The notes: a model not told the origin generated them from the sequence alone. A stretch of 64,000 bases of DNA from Chryseobacterium sp. Leaf404 (GCF_001424145.1 NZ_LMQM01000001.1:186001-250000), one strand, 5' to 3'; shown: positions 1 through 10,282, numbered from the stretch's first letter. Program-made: numbers and translations.

Positions 1-286
1 TGGAGGCGAACATCGGATATAAAACTACTTTCCCGTCATTGTGAAAGCTTACCCAATTGTTTGGGAAAATAGAATCTGGTGTGTGTGGATCAATCGTATC
101 CTTAATGTTGATAACGTTAATGCCTTTGCTTTTTAATTTCTCCACAAAAATTTTGAATTCTGCCAAAGCTTTTGACTGGATATCCGCACCTTTCTGCTCT
201 ACCTGAAAATAATTGTTTTCTGCCGTTTCTGCATTATAACCAAACGCGATTGGCTCTATCATTAATACTGTACCTGTTGTCTGCAT
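1..286 (-). CDS. CtlX-like amidinotransferase/citrulline hydrolase, partial
   Basis: N-terminal 95 codons of a gene that runs off the left edge; the ATG is at 286. The visible protein starts MQTTGTVLMIEPIAFGYNAE and carries the paired elements 'FGYNAETAENNYFQ' and 'FPNNWVSFH'. Both are typical of the CtlX/arginine-deiminase-related branch of the guanidino-group modifying (amidinotransferase-fold) superfamily, whose members hydrolyse citrulline- or arginine-like substrates. The catalytic His and Cys lie outside the window, so activity cannot be judged. It sits 139 bp downstream of a second enzyme of the same fold on the same strand, which suggests a shared role in arginine or methylarginine turnover. 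Family assignment is fairly secure; the substrate is inferred. Confidence 0.75.
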   Translation of the reverse strand, partial: MQTTGTVLMIEPIAFGYNAETAENNYFQVEQKGADIQSKALAEFKIFVEKLKSKGINVINIKDTIDPHTPDSIFPNNWVSFHNDGKVVLYPMFAS

Positions 287-425
287 TGTTTTTGAGTTTT
301 TTTAAGGTGAAAATATGCGCAAATTTCTGAAAGAATCTTCAACCAATTGCCTGTATCCTTTCTGGATGACAAACAAACGTGAAAAATGGGTTGCTTTGAT
401 TCAATAACGTGACAATTTAAAAAAA

Positions 426-1340
426 TTAATCTCTAACTAATGGCATTGTTGAGCAACGTAAAAGTCCTCCCATTTTAGAAATTTCTCTGTACGGAATTTC
501 TTCAACGGTCATTCCCCATTCGTTTCTGAGATGGTCATTCATTCTTGTAAAAGCTTTATCTGAAACCACAACTTCGGGAGAAATTGAAAAAACATTGGGT
601 ACCATTTCAAACATTTCTTCGTCTGTTACATGGAAACAGTTTTCTTCCCCGAAAATATCGATGATTAAATTGTAATCGCTTTCGTCCACAAAACCGTTTT
701 TGTAAATAATACATTTGTCTTTTCCGATTGGGTTGAAAGTACAGTCTAAATGCAGAATTCCTTTGTAAGGCTCTCTGTCGTTTTTCTTGAGTTCGAGATC
801 GATGATTCTCTTTTTCGGAAAATATTCTTTAAGAATTTCGATGGCGTACTCGTTGGTTCTTGCCGTTTTATAACTTCTGTAATCTTCACTGAAACAGGTT
901 CCTATAAAAATAAAATCATTCCATACGATAACATCGCCACCTTCGATGTGTGCGGTTTCGGGAAGATTGATAATATCTCTCCACTTCACTTTCTCAAAAA
1001 CAGTTTTGTAAGCTTCCTGCTCGTCTGCCCTGTCGGCAATCACGTTGGAAATGATCATTTTATCATCAATCACAAAAGCTACATCTCTTGCAAAAACCTG
1101 ATTGTAATCTTCAATAATATCCGGACGGAAAACCTGGACATCATATTTTTTTAAAACAGCTTCAAAAGCATTCATTTCATTGATAATATCAGCTTCGGCA
1201 GGATATATGTTGTGCTGTATCGTATGATAGGATTTGGCGTCGTAGCTTTCTTCCAAAGTGGGAACAGGCCCCATCGATTTGGGCTGGCCTAAAACCACAG
1301 ACATCAGTCTTCCCGTTTCGTTTTTTATATTTAATTTCAT
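426..1340 (-). CDS. Dimethylarginine dimethylaminohydrolase (DDAH)-like amidinotransferase-fold hydrolase
   Basis: Protein of 304 residues. The ATG at 1340 (MKLNIKNETGRLMSVVLGQP) is chosen over an upstream TTG at 1361. The guanidino-group modifying fold is indicated by 'ARDVAFV', the acidic motif 'IEGGDVIVW', a His motif 'HLDCTF' and the C-terminal nucleophile motif 'GGLLRCSTMPLV'. The Glu/Asp, His and Cys expected for catalysis are therefore all present. Relatives hydrolyse methylated arginine to citrulline or act as arginine deiminases or amidinotransferases; the exact substrate cannot be read from sequence. It lies just upstream of the CtlX-like gene on the same strand. A TATATTTG -7 box at 1446-1453 could drive both genes. 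Confidence 0.8.
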   Translation of the reverse strand: MKLNIKNETGRLMSVVLGQPKSMGPVPTLEESYDAKSYHTIQHNIYPAEADIINEMNAFEAVLKKYDVQVFRPDIIEDYNQVFARDVAFVIDDKMIISNVIADRADEQEAYKTVFEKVKWRDIINLPETAHIEGGDVIVWNDFIFIGTCFSEDYRSYKTARTNEYAIEILKEYFPKKRIIDLELKKNDREPYKGILHLDCTFNPIGKDKCIIYKNGFVDESDYNLIIDIFGEENCFHVTDEEMFEMVPNVFSISPEVVVSDKAFTRMNDHLRNEWGMTVEEIPYREISKMGGLLRCSTMPLVRD

Positions 1341-1445
1341 GTGGAGAAATTTTTTATTCAATACATCAAATGAAATCGCTTTCCTATGTTGTGGGATAAA
1401 TCTAGAACAAGATAAATGACGATTTTTTCAGTGATGAGAATTAGG

Positions 1446-1453
1446 CAAATATA
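1446..1453 (-). promoter_or_regulatory. Bacteroidetes -7 promoter element upstream of the DDAH-like gene
   Basis: Minus strand reads TATATTTG (consensus TAnnTTTG) 106 bp upstream of the ATG at 1340. No clear TTTG -33 box is seen at the usual distance, so the call rests on one element. Confidence 0.4.
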
Positions 1454-1624
1454 ATCAAACTGCTGTGATGTGGAAAGGTTTTTGCCGGTGTGTTTCCCTC
1501 AGTTTCTCTAAAGTTTTGAAAATTGTAGATTCTCAACAAATTTCATCTGATGATTTCTAATTTTCCAGATAGAATTAAGAATTATTGCGTTTTAATAGAC
1601 TAGAATATCTGTGTTAATTTTTAT

Positions 1625-2677
1625 TTAACTCTGCTTCTGAAGATTTTTTATATATTCTGAAGGAGTGCTGCCCGTATATTCTTTGAAAATTCTGTTGAAT
1701 GTTGCTTGTTGTGAAAACCCTGCATTGGTATAAATATGTTCTATTGTAAATTTTTGGTGAGAATCTTTTTCTAATTCTTGCAGAACCTGCTTTATTCTGT
1801 ATTCATTCACTAACTCACTAAATTTTTTGTTTCCTATCATATTAAGAGATTTGGAAACATAAGTGCTGTTAGAATCTACAGATTCTGCTAATTTCCGGAT
1901 ATTAAATTCTGGATTTTGGTAAGGATTATCGTAATCAAAAAACGAGATTATTCTGTCATATAAGGTTCTATATTTTTCATTATCATGATAAGATTCTACT
2001 GATTCTCTATATTTACCTTTTGCCGGATCCGTGAAATCTATCCTAATACTTTCGTTTTGGCTTTGGTTATTTGTACTTCTTACAATAGATGAATAGATAT
2101 ACCTTTTTTTTATCTCATCTATTTTGAGATAATAGTATATAATGAGAAAGGTATAATGAGCGGAAAAAATGATTGACAAATATTCCTGAAATTTTAAGCC
2201 TTGGGGATTATTCACAAACTGCTTTTCATAATTATTAAGCTGAAGTGCTGATGATAAATCTGGCATAAAATAGCATAAAACCAATACAAATATTGTGAAA
2301 TAGATTGCTCTCTTTAAGGTACTCAATAGGAAAAAAAGTGCAATAAGAGGAATATAAAAGACAAAAACTGTTTCGGAAATTTTACATAACAATAAACTGA
2401 GGTACGTAGCAATAATAAAACATATTGCAAAAAAACCAGAGAATATAGCGGAAAAATTATATTTGGATTTCGATAAAATGTAAGCTGTATATAAACTAAT
2501 AACTAGCATTATATATAAAAAATTGACATCAATCACAAAAATTTTCATCTGATAATAATCCGTAATATATAATAAGATGATATTAACAAGTGAAATTACA
2601 GAAAACGAAAGGATGAATCTGATTCCGAATTCGCGTTTTTTGTCTTCTAATTCCTTTTCCAACTCAATTTTTTTCAT
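1625..2677 (-). CDS. AraC-family regulator with N-terminal membrane domain
   Basis: Protein of 350 residues. Residues about 20-185 form several hydrophobic helices (for example 'ISLVNIILLYI', 'FYIPLIALFFLLSTL', 'IYFTIFVLVLCYFM'), so the sensor half is embedded in the membrane. Residues about 245-345 form a double helix-turn-helix AraC DNA-binding domain; the second HTH contains 'AGFSQQATFNRIFKEYTGSTPSEY', matching the usual GF..F.R.FK...G.TP..YR signature. It is probably a one-component regulator that senses a membrane or extracellular cue. The gene stands alone, with a 600-bp AT-rich gap and a perfect palindrome upstream, and could control itself or the divergent secreted-protein genes at 3280-6675. 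Family call secure, ligand unknown. Confidence 0.85.
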   Translation of the reverse strand: MKKIELEKELEDKKREFGIRFILSFSVISLVNIILLYITDYYQMKIFVIDVNFLYIMLVISLYTAYILSKSKYNFSAIFSGFFAICFIIATYLSLLLCKISETVFVFYIPLIALFFLLSTLKRAIYFTIFVLVLCYFMPDLSSALQLNNYEKQFVNNPQGLKFQEYLSIIFSAHYTFLIIYYYLKIDEIKKRYIYSSIVRSTNNQSQNESIRIDFTDPAKGKYRESVESYHDNEKYRTLYDRIISFFDYDNPYQNPEFNIRKLAESVDSNSTYVSKSLNMIGNKKFSELVNEYRIKQVLQELEKDSHQKFTIEHIYTNAGFSQQATFNRIFKEYTGSTPSEYIKNLQKQS

Positions 2678-3279
2678 TTATGCCAATATTTATAAATAAT
2701 AGAGATGCGCAAATCCTGTAGCGTTCTATTAATTTATTTCCAAACCTCTGAGAATAATCAACACTATTACAGAAAATAGTGATTCTTTGCATCTACTTTA
2801 TGGGTTTTTTTGTGATTTATTTTATTCCGATACGGAATAAATATATGTTTTTTTAAGCTAGCTTTTGTACTCTCTTATATTAAAAACACTACAAATATAT
2901 TTTTTTCAATATTTCTAACCAGTTAATTCGTAAAAAAAATAAGTTAAATTAAATGAAGATATTTTTAAAATACTGATATTCAATATTTTAAAAATATATA
3001 AATCATTTGATAAATTGTTTGATAAGAGATAATTTATTGATTCAAATTAATTCAATATTTGCAATCATTATTAAACACAGCTAACAGATGAAAAAAAATC
3101 TATTTTTTCCAAGATGCAAAATCTTCGTTTATTTCTTTTGCCCAAATCCCTTTCCTCTTTTTAAAGGCTCTGAAAAAAATCATGCTTAATCATTACAAAA
3201 TAAAATTTCATTAAGATGAAATGGATAATTTGTGTACCCATTATCTCCGAATTTAATAAAATATAAATGCGATAAAAAA
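2678..3279. other. 602-bp AT-rich intergenic region between divergent genes
   Basis: Gap between the AraC-type regulator (minus) and the large secreted protein (plus). It holds a 9-bp-arm palindrome (2821-2841), many A/T runs and a 33-codon open frame (3088-3189) with no protein-like features. No RNA gene or repeat family was recognised. It must contain the promoters of both divergent genes, but no full TTTG-N18-20-TAnnTTTG promoter was found. Confidence 0.6.
2821..2841. promoter_or_regulatory. Perfect palindrome, candidate operator
   Basis: Sequence TTTATTCCG-ATA-CGGAATAAA: 9-bp inverted arms around a 3-bp centre, about 145 bp upstream of the AraC-type start. The symmetry and position suit a dimeric regulator site, but an RNA hairpin is equally possible. 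Confidence 0.35.
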
Positions 3280-6066
3280 ATGAAAAAACAATTACTTTTA
3301 GTATTAATTCCTCTGCTGATGATTTTCAGCACAAAAATTAATGCACAATGTACAAACAGCACGATAAGACCGGGTGATGGTTTTACGCTTCAGGGATGGA
3401 ATCCTACGTGTAACGGCGGTACCGATGGATACATTAATATTTCCGGGATTACCAGTTCCAGCGCTGCAAGTCCGAATGCCAACAGACCTTATTTTGCAAG
3501 AATTTTAACAGCTGTTGGTGGAGGAATACATCCAAGTTATCCAACACCGTATCCCATTCCTGCAGGAAGTACGTTTCAAATTCCAAATTTACCGGCAGGA
3601 ACTTATGTGGTAGATATTATTGATCAATGTGGTAACACCAGTGCAGATAAATCGGTTACTTTGGGACAACCACACTTGCCAGAGTTTAATCATACCTTTT
3701 CTCAAATCATCAACAGAGTAACCAGAAATGGTGTTTGTGGGGATACTTATATCATTGATACCAGATTCGCAAGATGTGGAACAGGACAAATAATTAATTT
3801 TTATTTTACAAACAGTTTAGGGGCAACTTATATACCCGTTAATAATGTTTACACAACTACTAGAGCGGCTGCTTCAGATGATTATAACGAAACAAGAAAA
3901 TTTGAAGTTCCATTTGCATTTTTTGCAGGTGGTTCAATAACTATACATTTAACCAGTAATTTATGTAGCAGACCGGAATCAACATTTGTTATTCCTTTTC
4001 CGCCAACTGCTGTTCAACTTGGAGGAGCGGGGTTGTTAACATCAACCATGCAATCTACAGCAAATCCTTGTATTCAGGGATATAATATCGATAGAACTTT
4101 AAATTACGGAACCGTTCCTTATACTGCAACAATTGTAGAAACTGCTAATCCTACTGTAACAGCACTTGATGTTAACGGTAATCCTTTAACTTTTAATTAT
4201 CCTGCTGATCATGTTTGGGGAGGTCCTTTTACAACTTTTTCAGGCCTTCAATATGGTGTAGATTATACCATTACTTATATAGATGCATGTGGTCTATCAG
4301 TCACAGAAACCATAAATATACCAATGCCTGCCAATGCTGTAGCTACACAGGCTAATTGCCCTGGATTACCATCTAATTCTCCTTTTATTGATGATACAGG
4401 AGTATTGTTTGTTAGTTTACCAGCAGCTCAATTAAAGACGTTTCCAATAACCATTACTATCAATAGTGGTCCAGCAAACTGGGTTTCTACTTTGGGAGAA
4501 ACTACCGTAACAGTTCCAATGGTTTATCCTCAGACATATACGTTTAGTAGTCCATCAAGTAATGGTTCTTATCAATTAGCATCAAATATTAATATTACAA
4601 GTCCAGCATCGGATAATGGATTTGGAAGACCAAAACAATTTGCAGCAGGTACATATAATATGACCTATACTGATGCTTGCGGAAGAACAAATAATTTTGC
4701 TGCTACTCTTGGTTCCAATTGTATATTAAATAGTACAACGAGCGTAACTGTTTCAACTTGTTCTTATACGAATGGAAATGCAGATATTACCCATAAAATT
4801 TCTCCTGCAGACAGAGATACAAGATCTTTATATAGAATTAATGCAGATGGTTCTGAAACTTTAATAAGTACACTTACCAAAGTTTTAAATGTAGCTCCAG
4901 ATATTAAATTTTTAAATGTTCCACCCGGAACTTATAAAATTCGTTTTGGAGGAGTAACTGCATCTGGAAAAATTGATTATCCTGGTATTGGTGGGGTGAA
5001 TGGAATCCCAAGAATTGCAGGAACCAATTATATTTATGAAGAAACAGTGATTGTAAATCCTTTTGTAGCTTTGTCTTTTGATAGCTTGGCAGCTTGTGGT
5101 ACTTCCATCACAGGAATTGCAGAAGGTGGACAAGCTCCTTATCAATATTCTTTACTCAATGAAGCAGGAACAACTGTTGTACAACCAACACAAACCAGTG
5201 GAACTTTTAATGGTTTAACATCAGGAACTATATACACCATGCAAATTGTTGATAACTGCGGAAGAACATTCAATCAACAAATTGCTGTGAATAATCTCAT
5301 AACTCCTACTATTTCCACTATAGTTCAATCTACTTGTGGCTCATCAAATAATAGCGTTACCCTCTCAAATTTACCAACAGGTACTTGGATTTTAACCGAT
5401 AGTTTTGATGGTACAGTAACCAACGGAAGCGGCACTAATTATACTTTCAATAATCTTCCGGTAGGTAATCATAGCTTTACTTTATCCAATAGTTTGGGTT
5501 GTGCTGCACCTGCAACTGCGCCTATTACACTAAACCCACAACCCACTACAATAAATCTTGTGGTAACCAATCCAGCGATTGCTTGTACGGGTTCTACTGT
5601 TGATATTACTGCTGCCGCGATAACTGCAGGTAGCGATGCAGGAATAACATTAGCCTATTTTGAAGATGCCGCAGCAACAATTCCCTTAGCTAATGCAAAT
5701 AGCATTACGGCGGCAGGAACGTATTACATACAAGCAACTGCAGGAAGCTGTTCTTCAATACAACCAGTTTTTGTGATATTTAATGACTGTTCTTGCACCA
5801 AACCTCCTATTATCGGAACTCCAAATGGGTTTACAAAGGTAGGAATCACAGTACAGCAAAAGCAAACCGGATGGCCAGAAAATATCCCGAATGGATTCAT
5901 TGCTTTAGAGTCCCGAGAGAAAGGATTCGTGATTACAAGAGTACAGAATCAGGGAATAATTGCAGACCCTAAAGCGGGAATGGTTATTTATGACATTGAT
6001 GCAAACTGTGTAAAACTTTACAACGGAACGATCTGGAACTGCATAAAAAGAACCTGCAACGATTAA
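3280..6066 (+). CDS. Large secreted Cys-rich repeat protein
   Basis: The ATG at 3280 is preferred over an in-frame ATG at 3232 because it starts a clean signal peptide (MKKQLLLVLIPLLMIFSTKI, then NAQ). The 928-residue product is rich in Thr/Asn/Gly. It contains several similar beta-sandwich-like segments ending in '(D/N)CGRT' or 'DQCG' turns (for example 'TYTDACGRTNNF', 'QIVDNCGRTFNQQ', 'TYIDACGLSV'), like the SprB/adhesin-type repeats of Bacteroidetes surface proteins. There is no type-A T9SS sorting domain. The C-terminus instead has 'KAGMVIYDIDANCVKLYNGTIW', a module shared with the next gene. It likely acts on the cell surface, perhaps in adhesion; no function is assigned. Confidence 0.75.
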   Translation: MKKQLLLVLIPLLMIFSTKINAQCTNSTIRPGDGFTLQGWNPTCNGGTDGYINISGITSSSAASPNANRPYFARILTAVGGGIHPSYPTPYPIPAGSTFQIPNLPAGTYVVDIIDQCGNTSADKSVTLGQPHLPEFNHTFSQIINRVTRNGVCGDTYIIDTRFARCGTGQIINFYFTNSLGATYIPVNNVYTTTRAAASDDYNETRKFEVPFAFFAGGSITIHLTSNLCSRPESTFVIPFPPTAVQLGGAGLLTSTMQSTANPCIQGYNIDRTLNYGTVPYTATIVETANPTVTALDVNGNPLTFNYPADHVWGGPFTTFSGLQYGVDYTITYIDACGLSVTETINIPMPANAVATQANCPGLPSNSPFIDDTGVLFVSLPAAQLKTFPITITINSGPANWVSTLGETTVTVPMVYPQTYTFSSPSSNGSYQLASNINITSPASDNGFGRPKQFAAGTYNMTYTDACGRTNNFAATLGSNCILNSTTSVTVSTCSYTNGNADITHKISPADRDTRSLYRINADGSETLISTLTKVLNVAPDIKFLNVPPGTYKIRFGGVTASGKIDYPGIGGVNGIPRIAGTNYIYEETVIVNPFVALSFDSLAACGTSITGIAEGGQAPYQYSLLNEAGTTVVQPTQTSGTFNGLTSGTIYTMQIVDNCGRTFNQQIAVNNLITPTISTIVQSTCGSSNNSVTLSNLPTGTWILTDSFDGTVTNGSGTNYTFNNLPVGNHSFTLSNSLGCAAPATAPITLNPQPTTINLVVTNPAIACTGSTVDITAAAITAGSDAGITLAYFEDAAATIPLANANSITAAGTYYIQATAGSCSSIQPVFVIFNDCSCTKPPIIGTPNGFTKVGITVQQKQTGWPENIPNGFIALESREKGFVITRVQNQGIIADPKAGMVIYDIDANCVKLYNGTIWNCIKRTCND

Positions 6067-6083
6067 CTAACAAATAAGTGAAT

Positions 6084-6120
6084 CACTTGAATCCCTTTTC
6101 CAAGAAAGAGGATTCAAGTG
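6084..6120 (+). other. 11-bp perfect hairpin between two secreted-protein genes
   Basis: Arms CACTTGAATCC (6084-6094) and GGATTCAAGTG (6110-6120) with a 15-nt loop. No T-run follows, so it is not a standard terminator. Its place 18 nt after one stop and 21 nt before the next ATG suits mRNA processing or partial termination within a two-gene operon. Confidence 0.5.
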
Positions 6121-6141
6121 AGGAAAATAAATAAAAATAAC

Positions 6142-6675
6142 ATGAAAAAGATAATTTTCACTATAACCTTTTCAGCAGTTGCTAATTTTGCGAATGCACA
6201 AATATCTATCGGCGGCAAGATGGATGTGGAAGGAACATCTACCATTCTTGATTTCAACAGTTCTACTGCCAATACCAGTGGAATAATTCTGCCGGCAGTA
6301 GATAATGTCAACGATGCGTTAGCAGCTAACCAGAGTTACAACAATGGAACATTCCTGCTTGATAAAAGTGCCGGAAATATAAGAATGTTTGAAAATAATA
6401 TTTGGGTAAATCTCAGTACTGCCGGAAATTCGTCTTCAATCACTGCCAATACGACTTTGGAAGCAACACAAGACCAAGGAGCTATAATAGGATCGGATAC
6501 CAGTAATGCAAAAGGAGTTCTGATATTGGAATCTGCCAATAAAGCAATGATTTTACCTAGAATAGCAACACCACATACCAGCGTGAAAAGTCCTTATCCT
6601 GGGATGATGTGCTATGACACAACAAGCAAAAGTATCGCATTATTTGACGGTACTGTCTGGAATTATTGGAAATAA
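6142..6675 (+). CDS. Small secreted protein sharing a C-terminal module with its neighbour
   Basis: The ATG at 6142 opens a signal peptide (MKKIIFTITFSAVANFANAQ), preferred over an upstream in-frame ATG at 6118 that falls in the hairpin. The mature part has about 157 residues with two related halves: one ends 'GTFLLDKSAGNIRMFENNIW' and the other 'GMMCYDTTSKSIALFDGTVW'. Each also contains an 'ILP' element ('SGIILPAVDN', 'KAMILPRIATP'). The second half resembles the end of the large upstream protein, so the pair may assemble together or share an anchoring mode. It is probably co-transcribed with the upstream gene. The function is unrecognised. Confidence 0.7.
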   Translation: MKKIIFTITFSAVANFANAQISIGGKMDVEGTSTILDFNSSTANTSGIILPAVDNVNDALAANQSYNNGTFLLDKSAGNIRMFENNIWVNLSTAGNSSSITANTTLEATQDQGAIIGSDTSNAKGVLILESANKAMILPRIATPHTSVKSPYPGMMCYDTTSKSIALFDGTVWNYWK

Positions 6676-6681
6676 AACTGT

Positions 6682-6739
6682 AACCTTCGGCGTATTTCAC
6701 TTTAGAGGTGTAATACAATATTCACCGCCGGAGGTTCTT
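6682..6739 (+). terminator. Terminator-like hairpin after the secreted-protein pair
   Basis: Arms AACCTTCGGCG (6682-6692) and CGCCGGAGGTT (6725-6735) pair over 11 positions with one G:U, with a 32-nt loop that can pair further. A short CTTT follows. It lies just after the stop at 6675. Confidence 0.55.
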
Positions 6740-6946
6740 TAAATAAAATAATAATTTCTCAATAAATTATTTCTGACAATGTTAGGTTAAAGTCTGACTT
6801 TCGAAATCACTATTTTATTATATTTAAAAATAGTACTGTGATTTTAATTGTGTTTTTAGTTAAACCGACAGAAAAGAGCAACGATCTTACCCCTTTTTAG
6901 ACTATAACGAATAATTGTCATCTGTCGGATTTTTCATCTTTGGTGT

Positions 6947-6977
6947 CTTCGGCTGGAAATCCAGCCGAAGTTTTTTT
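6947..6977 (+). terminator. Strong intrinsic terminator just upstream of the 7004 gene
   Basis: Perfect 10-bp GC-rich stem CTTCGGCTGG / CCAGCCGAAG with loop AAAT and a run of seven T. It ends 26 nt before the ATG at 7004, so it is either a second stop for the upstream operon or a conditional terminator in the leader of the next gene. Confidence 0.8.
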
Positions 6978-7003
6978 CGAAAATAAAATTTCAGCAAGAG
7001 AAT

Positions 7004-7471
7004 ATGAAAGTTGATAACAAGAAAAAAATAAAGAAAAAACTGAGGTTACTGACAGCCCTACTTTTGCTTTCTGTAACCGTCATTTTCATCTTATTAATTT
7101 ATGCATTTATTCTGACAGACAATGAAACTTTAGGACTGATCTGTATTTTTACAATTATAATACTTACTTTATATACAGCCAAAAATTTACTTTCATTAAA
7201 ATATTTTGAATATGAACACTCCGGGGAAGTCATTTCCATAAAACACTATCATTTCTGGAAAACCGGATTGATAAAACCAAACATTGAACTTCCAAAGTAC
7301 AGGCTTGATTCTTTTAATATTACAGAAAATCAAGACCCATGCAAACTTCAACTTTCTATAAAAGCAAGCAGAGGGAATGAGTTTTGTTTCAAATATAATA
7401 TTTCAAATCTTACCAGAAATGAGGTCAAAAAAATAAAACAATCATTAGAAGAGAAAAACGAAACTGCGTAG
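7004..7471 (+). CDS. Small two-TM membrane protein, unknown function
   Basis: Protein of 155 residues with a very basic N-terminus (MKVDNKKKIKKKLRLL), two hydrophobic helices at about residues 14-37 and 42-64, and a soluble C-terminal part of about 90 residues with beta-like segments ('HSGEVISIKHYHFW', 'CKLQLSIKASRGNEFCFKY'). The overall shape, paired TM helices followed by a small beta-rich domain, recalls membrane PH-like proteins, but no motif fixes this. It is the last plus-strand gene before convergent gltA and is separated from it by a bidirectional terminator. No promoter fits between the strong hairpin at 6947-6977 and the start codon. Confidence 0.65.
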   Translation: MKVDNKKKIKKKLRLLTALLLLSVTVIFILLIYAFILTDNETLGLICIFTIIILTLYTAKNLLSLKYFEYEHSGEVISIKHYHFWKTGLIKPNIELPKYRLDSFNITENQDPCKLQLSIKASRGNEFCFKYNISNLTRNEVKKIKQSLEEKNETA

Positions 7472-7555
7472 CTATTCATATTTTTTCGGATTTTAATTTC
7501 ATTATTTCCACACACAATTTATTTAAAGCTAAAATCAAGTTTAAATAATTAAAAA

Positions 7556-7585
7556 AAAATCCCAAAGCAAAAACTTTGGGATTTT
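7556..7585. terminator. Bidirectional terminator between the small membrane protein and gltA
   Basis: Stem AAAATCCCAAAG / CTTTGGGATTTT with loop CAAAAA (7568-7573). A-rich on the left and T-rich on the right, it serves both convergent genes. Confidence 0.85.
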
Positions 7586-7606
7586 AATTCTATGAATAAA
7601 ACAATA

Positions 7607-8893
7607 TTATCTGTTTGTGATATCCACGTAATCTCTTTTTTGAGCGCCCTGGTAAACCTGTCTTGGTCTCCCTATTGGGTCTCCTTTTAATCTCATTTCT
7701 TTCCACTGAGCGATCCATCCCGGAAGTCTTCCCAATGCGAACATTACGGTAAACATTTCTGTAGGTATTCCTAACGCTCTGTAGATGATTCCAGAATAGA
7801 AATCTACGTTTGGATATAATTTTCTTTCGATGAAGTATTCGTCTTCTAAAGCTACTTTTTCTAACTGCATTGCGATATCCAAAGCTTTATCTTCAATTCC
7901 TAATGCAGCTAACAAGTCGTCAGCAGCTTTTTTGATGATTTTTGCTCTAGGATCAAAGTTTTTGTAAACTCTGTGACCAAAGCCCATCAAACGGAAGCTG
8001 TCGTTCTTATCTTTTGCTTTAGCAACCCATTTGTTGACGTCTCCACCGTCTTTTTCGATTAACTCAAGCATTTCGATAACCGCCTGGTTTGCACCACCGT
8101 GAAGTGGACCCCAAAGTGCAGAAATACCGGCAGATACTGATGCAAAAAGACCTGTGTGAGCAGAACCTACCATTCTTACAGTAGATGTAGAACAGTTTTG
8201 CTCATGGTCAGCATGAAGGATTAACAATTTATCTAAAGCTTCAGTGATTACAGGGTTGATTTCAAACTCTTCGTTTGGTAATCTGAACGCCATTTTGTAG
8301 AAATTCTCTACATAGTTCAGGCTGTTATCTCCGTGATTTAATGGTAAACCTAAAGTTTTTCTGTAAGTCCATGCAGCTAAGTGAGCAAATTTAGCAATAA
8401 GCAGTTCAGCAGCAAGATCCATCTCTTCTTTAGACTGTACATTCACCGCTTTTGGATTAAAGGCCGTTAAAGCAGATGTCAGTGTAGATAAAACTCCCAT
8501 TGGGTGAGCAGAACGAGGGAAGGCATCGATGATTTTTTTCATCTCCTCTGCTACGAAATTGTATTTTTTGATGTTCCCGTTGAAGGTATTAAATTGCTCT
8601 TCAGTAGGCAACTCACCGTGCAACAAAAGGTACATTACTTCTGTAAAGTTTGATTTCTCAGCGATTTGCTCAATAGGATAACCTCTGTAGAACAATTCTC
8701 CCTGATCACCGTCAAGATAGGTGATCTCGCTTAAAGTAGCACCTGTATTTTTGTACCCTAAATCTAAGGTAATAAGACCTGTCTGGTCTCTCAATTTTGA
8801 AATATCAATTCCTCTGTCTCCGATTGTACTATCCACGATTGGATATTCATACGAATTACCGTCGTAATTCAATATAACTTTGTTGTCTGACAT
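7607..8893 (-). CDS. gltA: Citrate synthase (type II)
   Basis: 428 residues, normal length for a bacterial hexameric-type citrate synthase; condenses oxaloacetate and acetyl-CoA at the TCA cycle entry. Visible signatures: 'LHADHEQNCSTSTVRMVGS' with the substrate-binding His, 'GPLHGGANQAV' with the catalytic His, 'MGFGHRVYKNFDPRA', and 'NVDFYSGIIYRALGIP' with the catalytic Asp. An N-terminal beta domain ('KVILNYDGNSYEYPIVDSTI') precedes the all-helical core, as in type II enzymes. It lies 90 bp downstream of eno on the same strand, behind a hairpin, so it may be expressed both from its own promoter and by read-through. Confidence 0.98.
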   Translation of the reverse strand: MSDNKVILNYDGNSYEYPIVDSTIGDRGIDISKLRDQTGLITLDLGYKNTGATLSEITYLDGDQGELFYRGYPIEQIAEKSNFTEVMYLLLHGELPTEEQFNTFNGNIKKYNFVAEEMKKIIDAFPRSAHPMGVLSTLTSALTAFNPKAVNVQSKEEMDLAAELLIAKFAHLAAWTYRKTLGLPLNHGDNSLNYVENFYKMAFRLPNEEFEINPVITEALDKLLILHADHEQNCSTSTVRMVGSAHTGLFASVSAGISALWGPLHGGANQAVIEMLELIEKDGGDVNKWVAKAKDKNDSFRLMGFGHRVYKNFDPRAKIIKKAADDLLAALGIEDKALDIAMQLEKVALEDEYFIERKLYPNVDFYSGIIYRALGIPTEMFTVMFALGRLPGWIAQWKEMRLKGDPIGRPRQVYQGAQKRDYVDITNR

Positions 8894-8936
8894 TATTGTA
8901 ATTTATTTTTTTTAAATATACTATTTATTATAAAAT

Positions 8937-8964
8937 ACGGCAAACAAAAAATTTCGTTCGCCGT
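8937..8964 (-). terminator. Hairpin between eno and gltA
   Basis: Arms ACGGCAAAC (8937-8945) and GTTCGCCGT (8956-8964) pair over 9 positions with one wobble. On the minus strand an ATTTTATAAT stretch follows. Probably a partial terminator for eno. Confidence 0.55.
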
Positions 8965-8983
8965 TATTTATAAATTCAATGAA

Positions 8984-10282
<1,299 letters not shown>

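Noticed and set aside
3088-3189. 33-codon frame beginning MKKNLFFPRCKIFVYFFC
   Set aside because: Aromatic-rich, no homologous features, no promoter or coupling to a neighbour; compatible with chance in AT-rich DNA.
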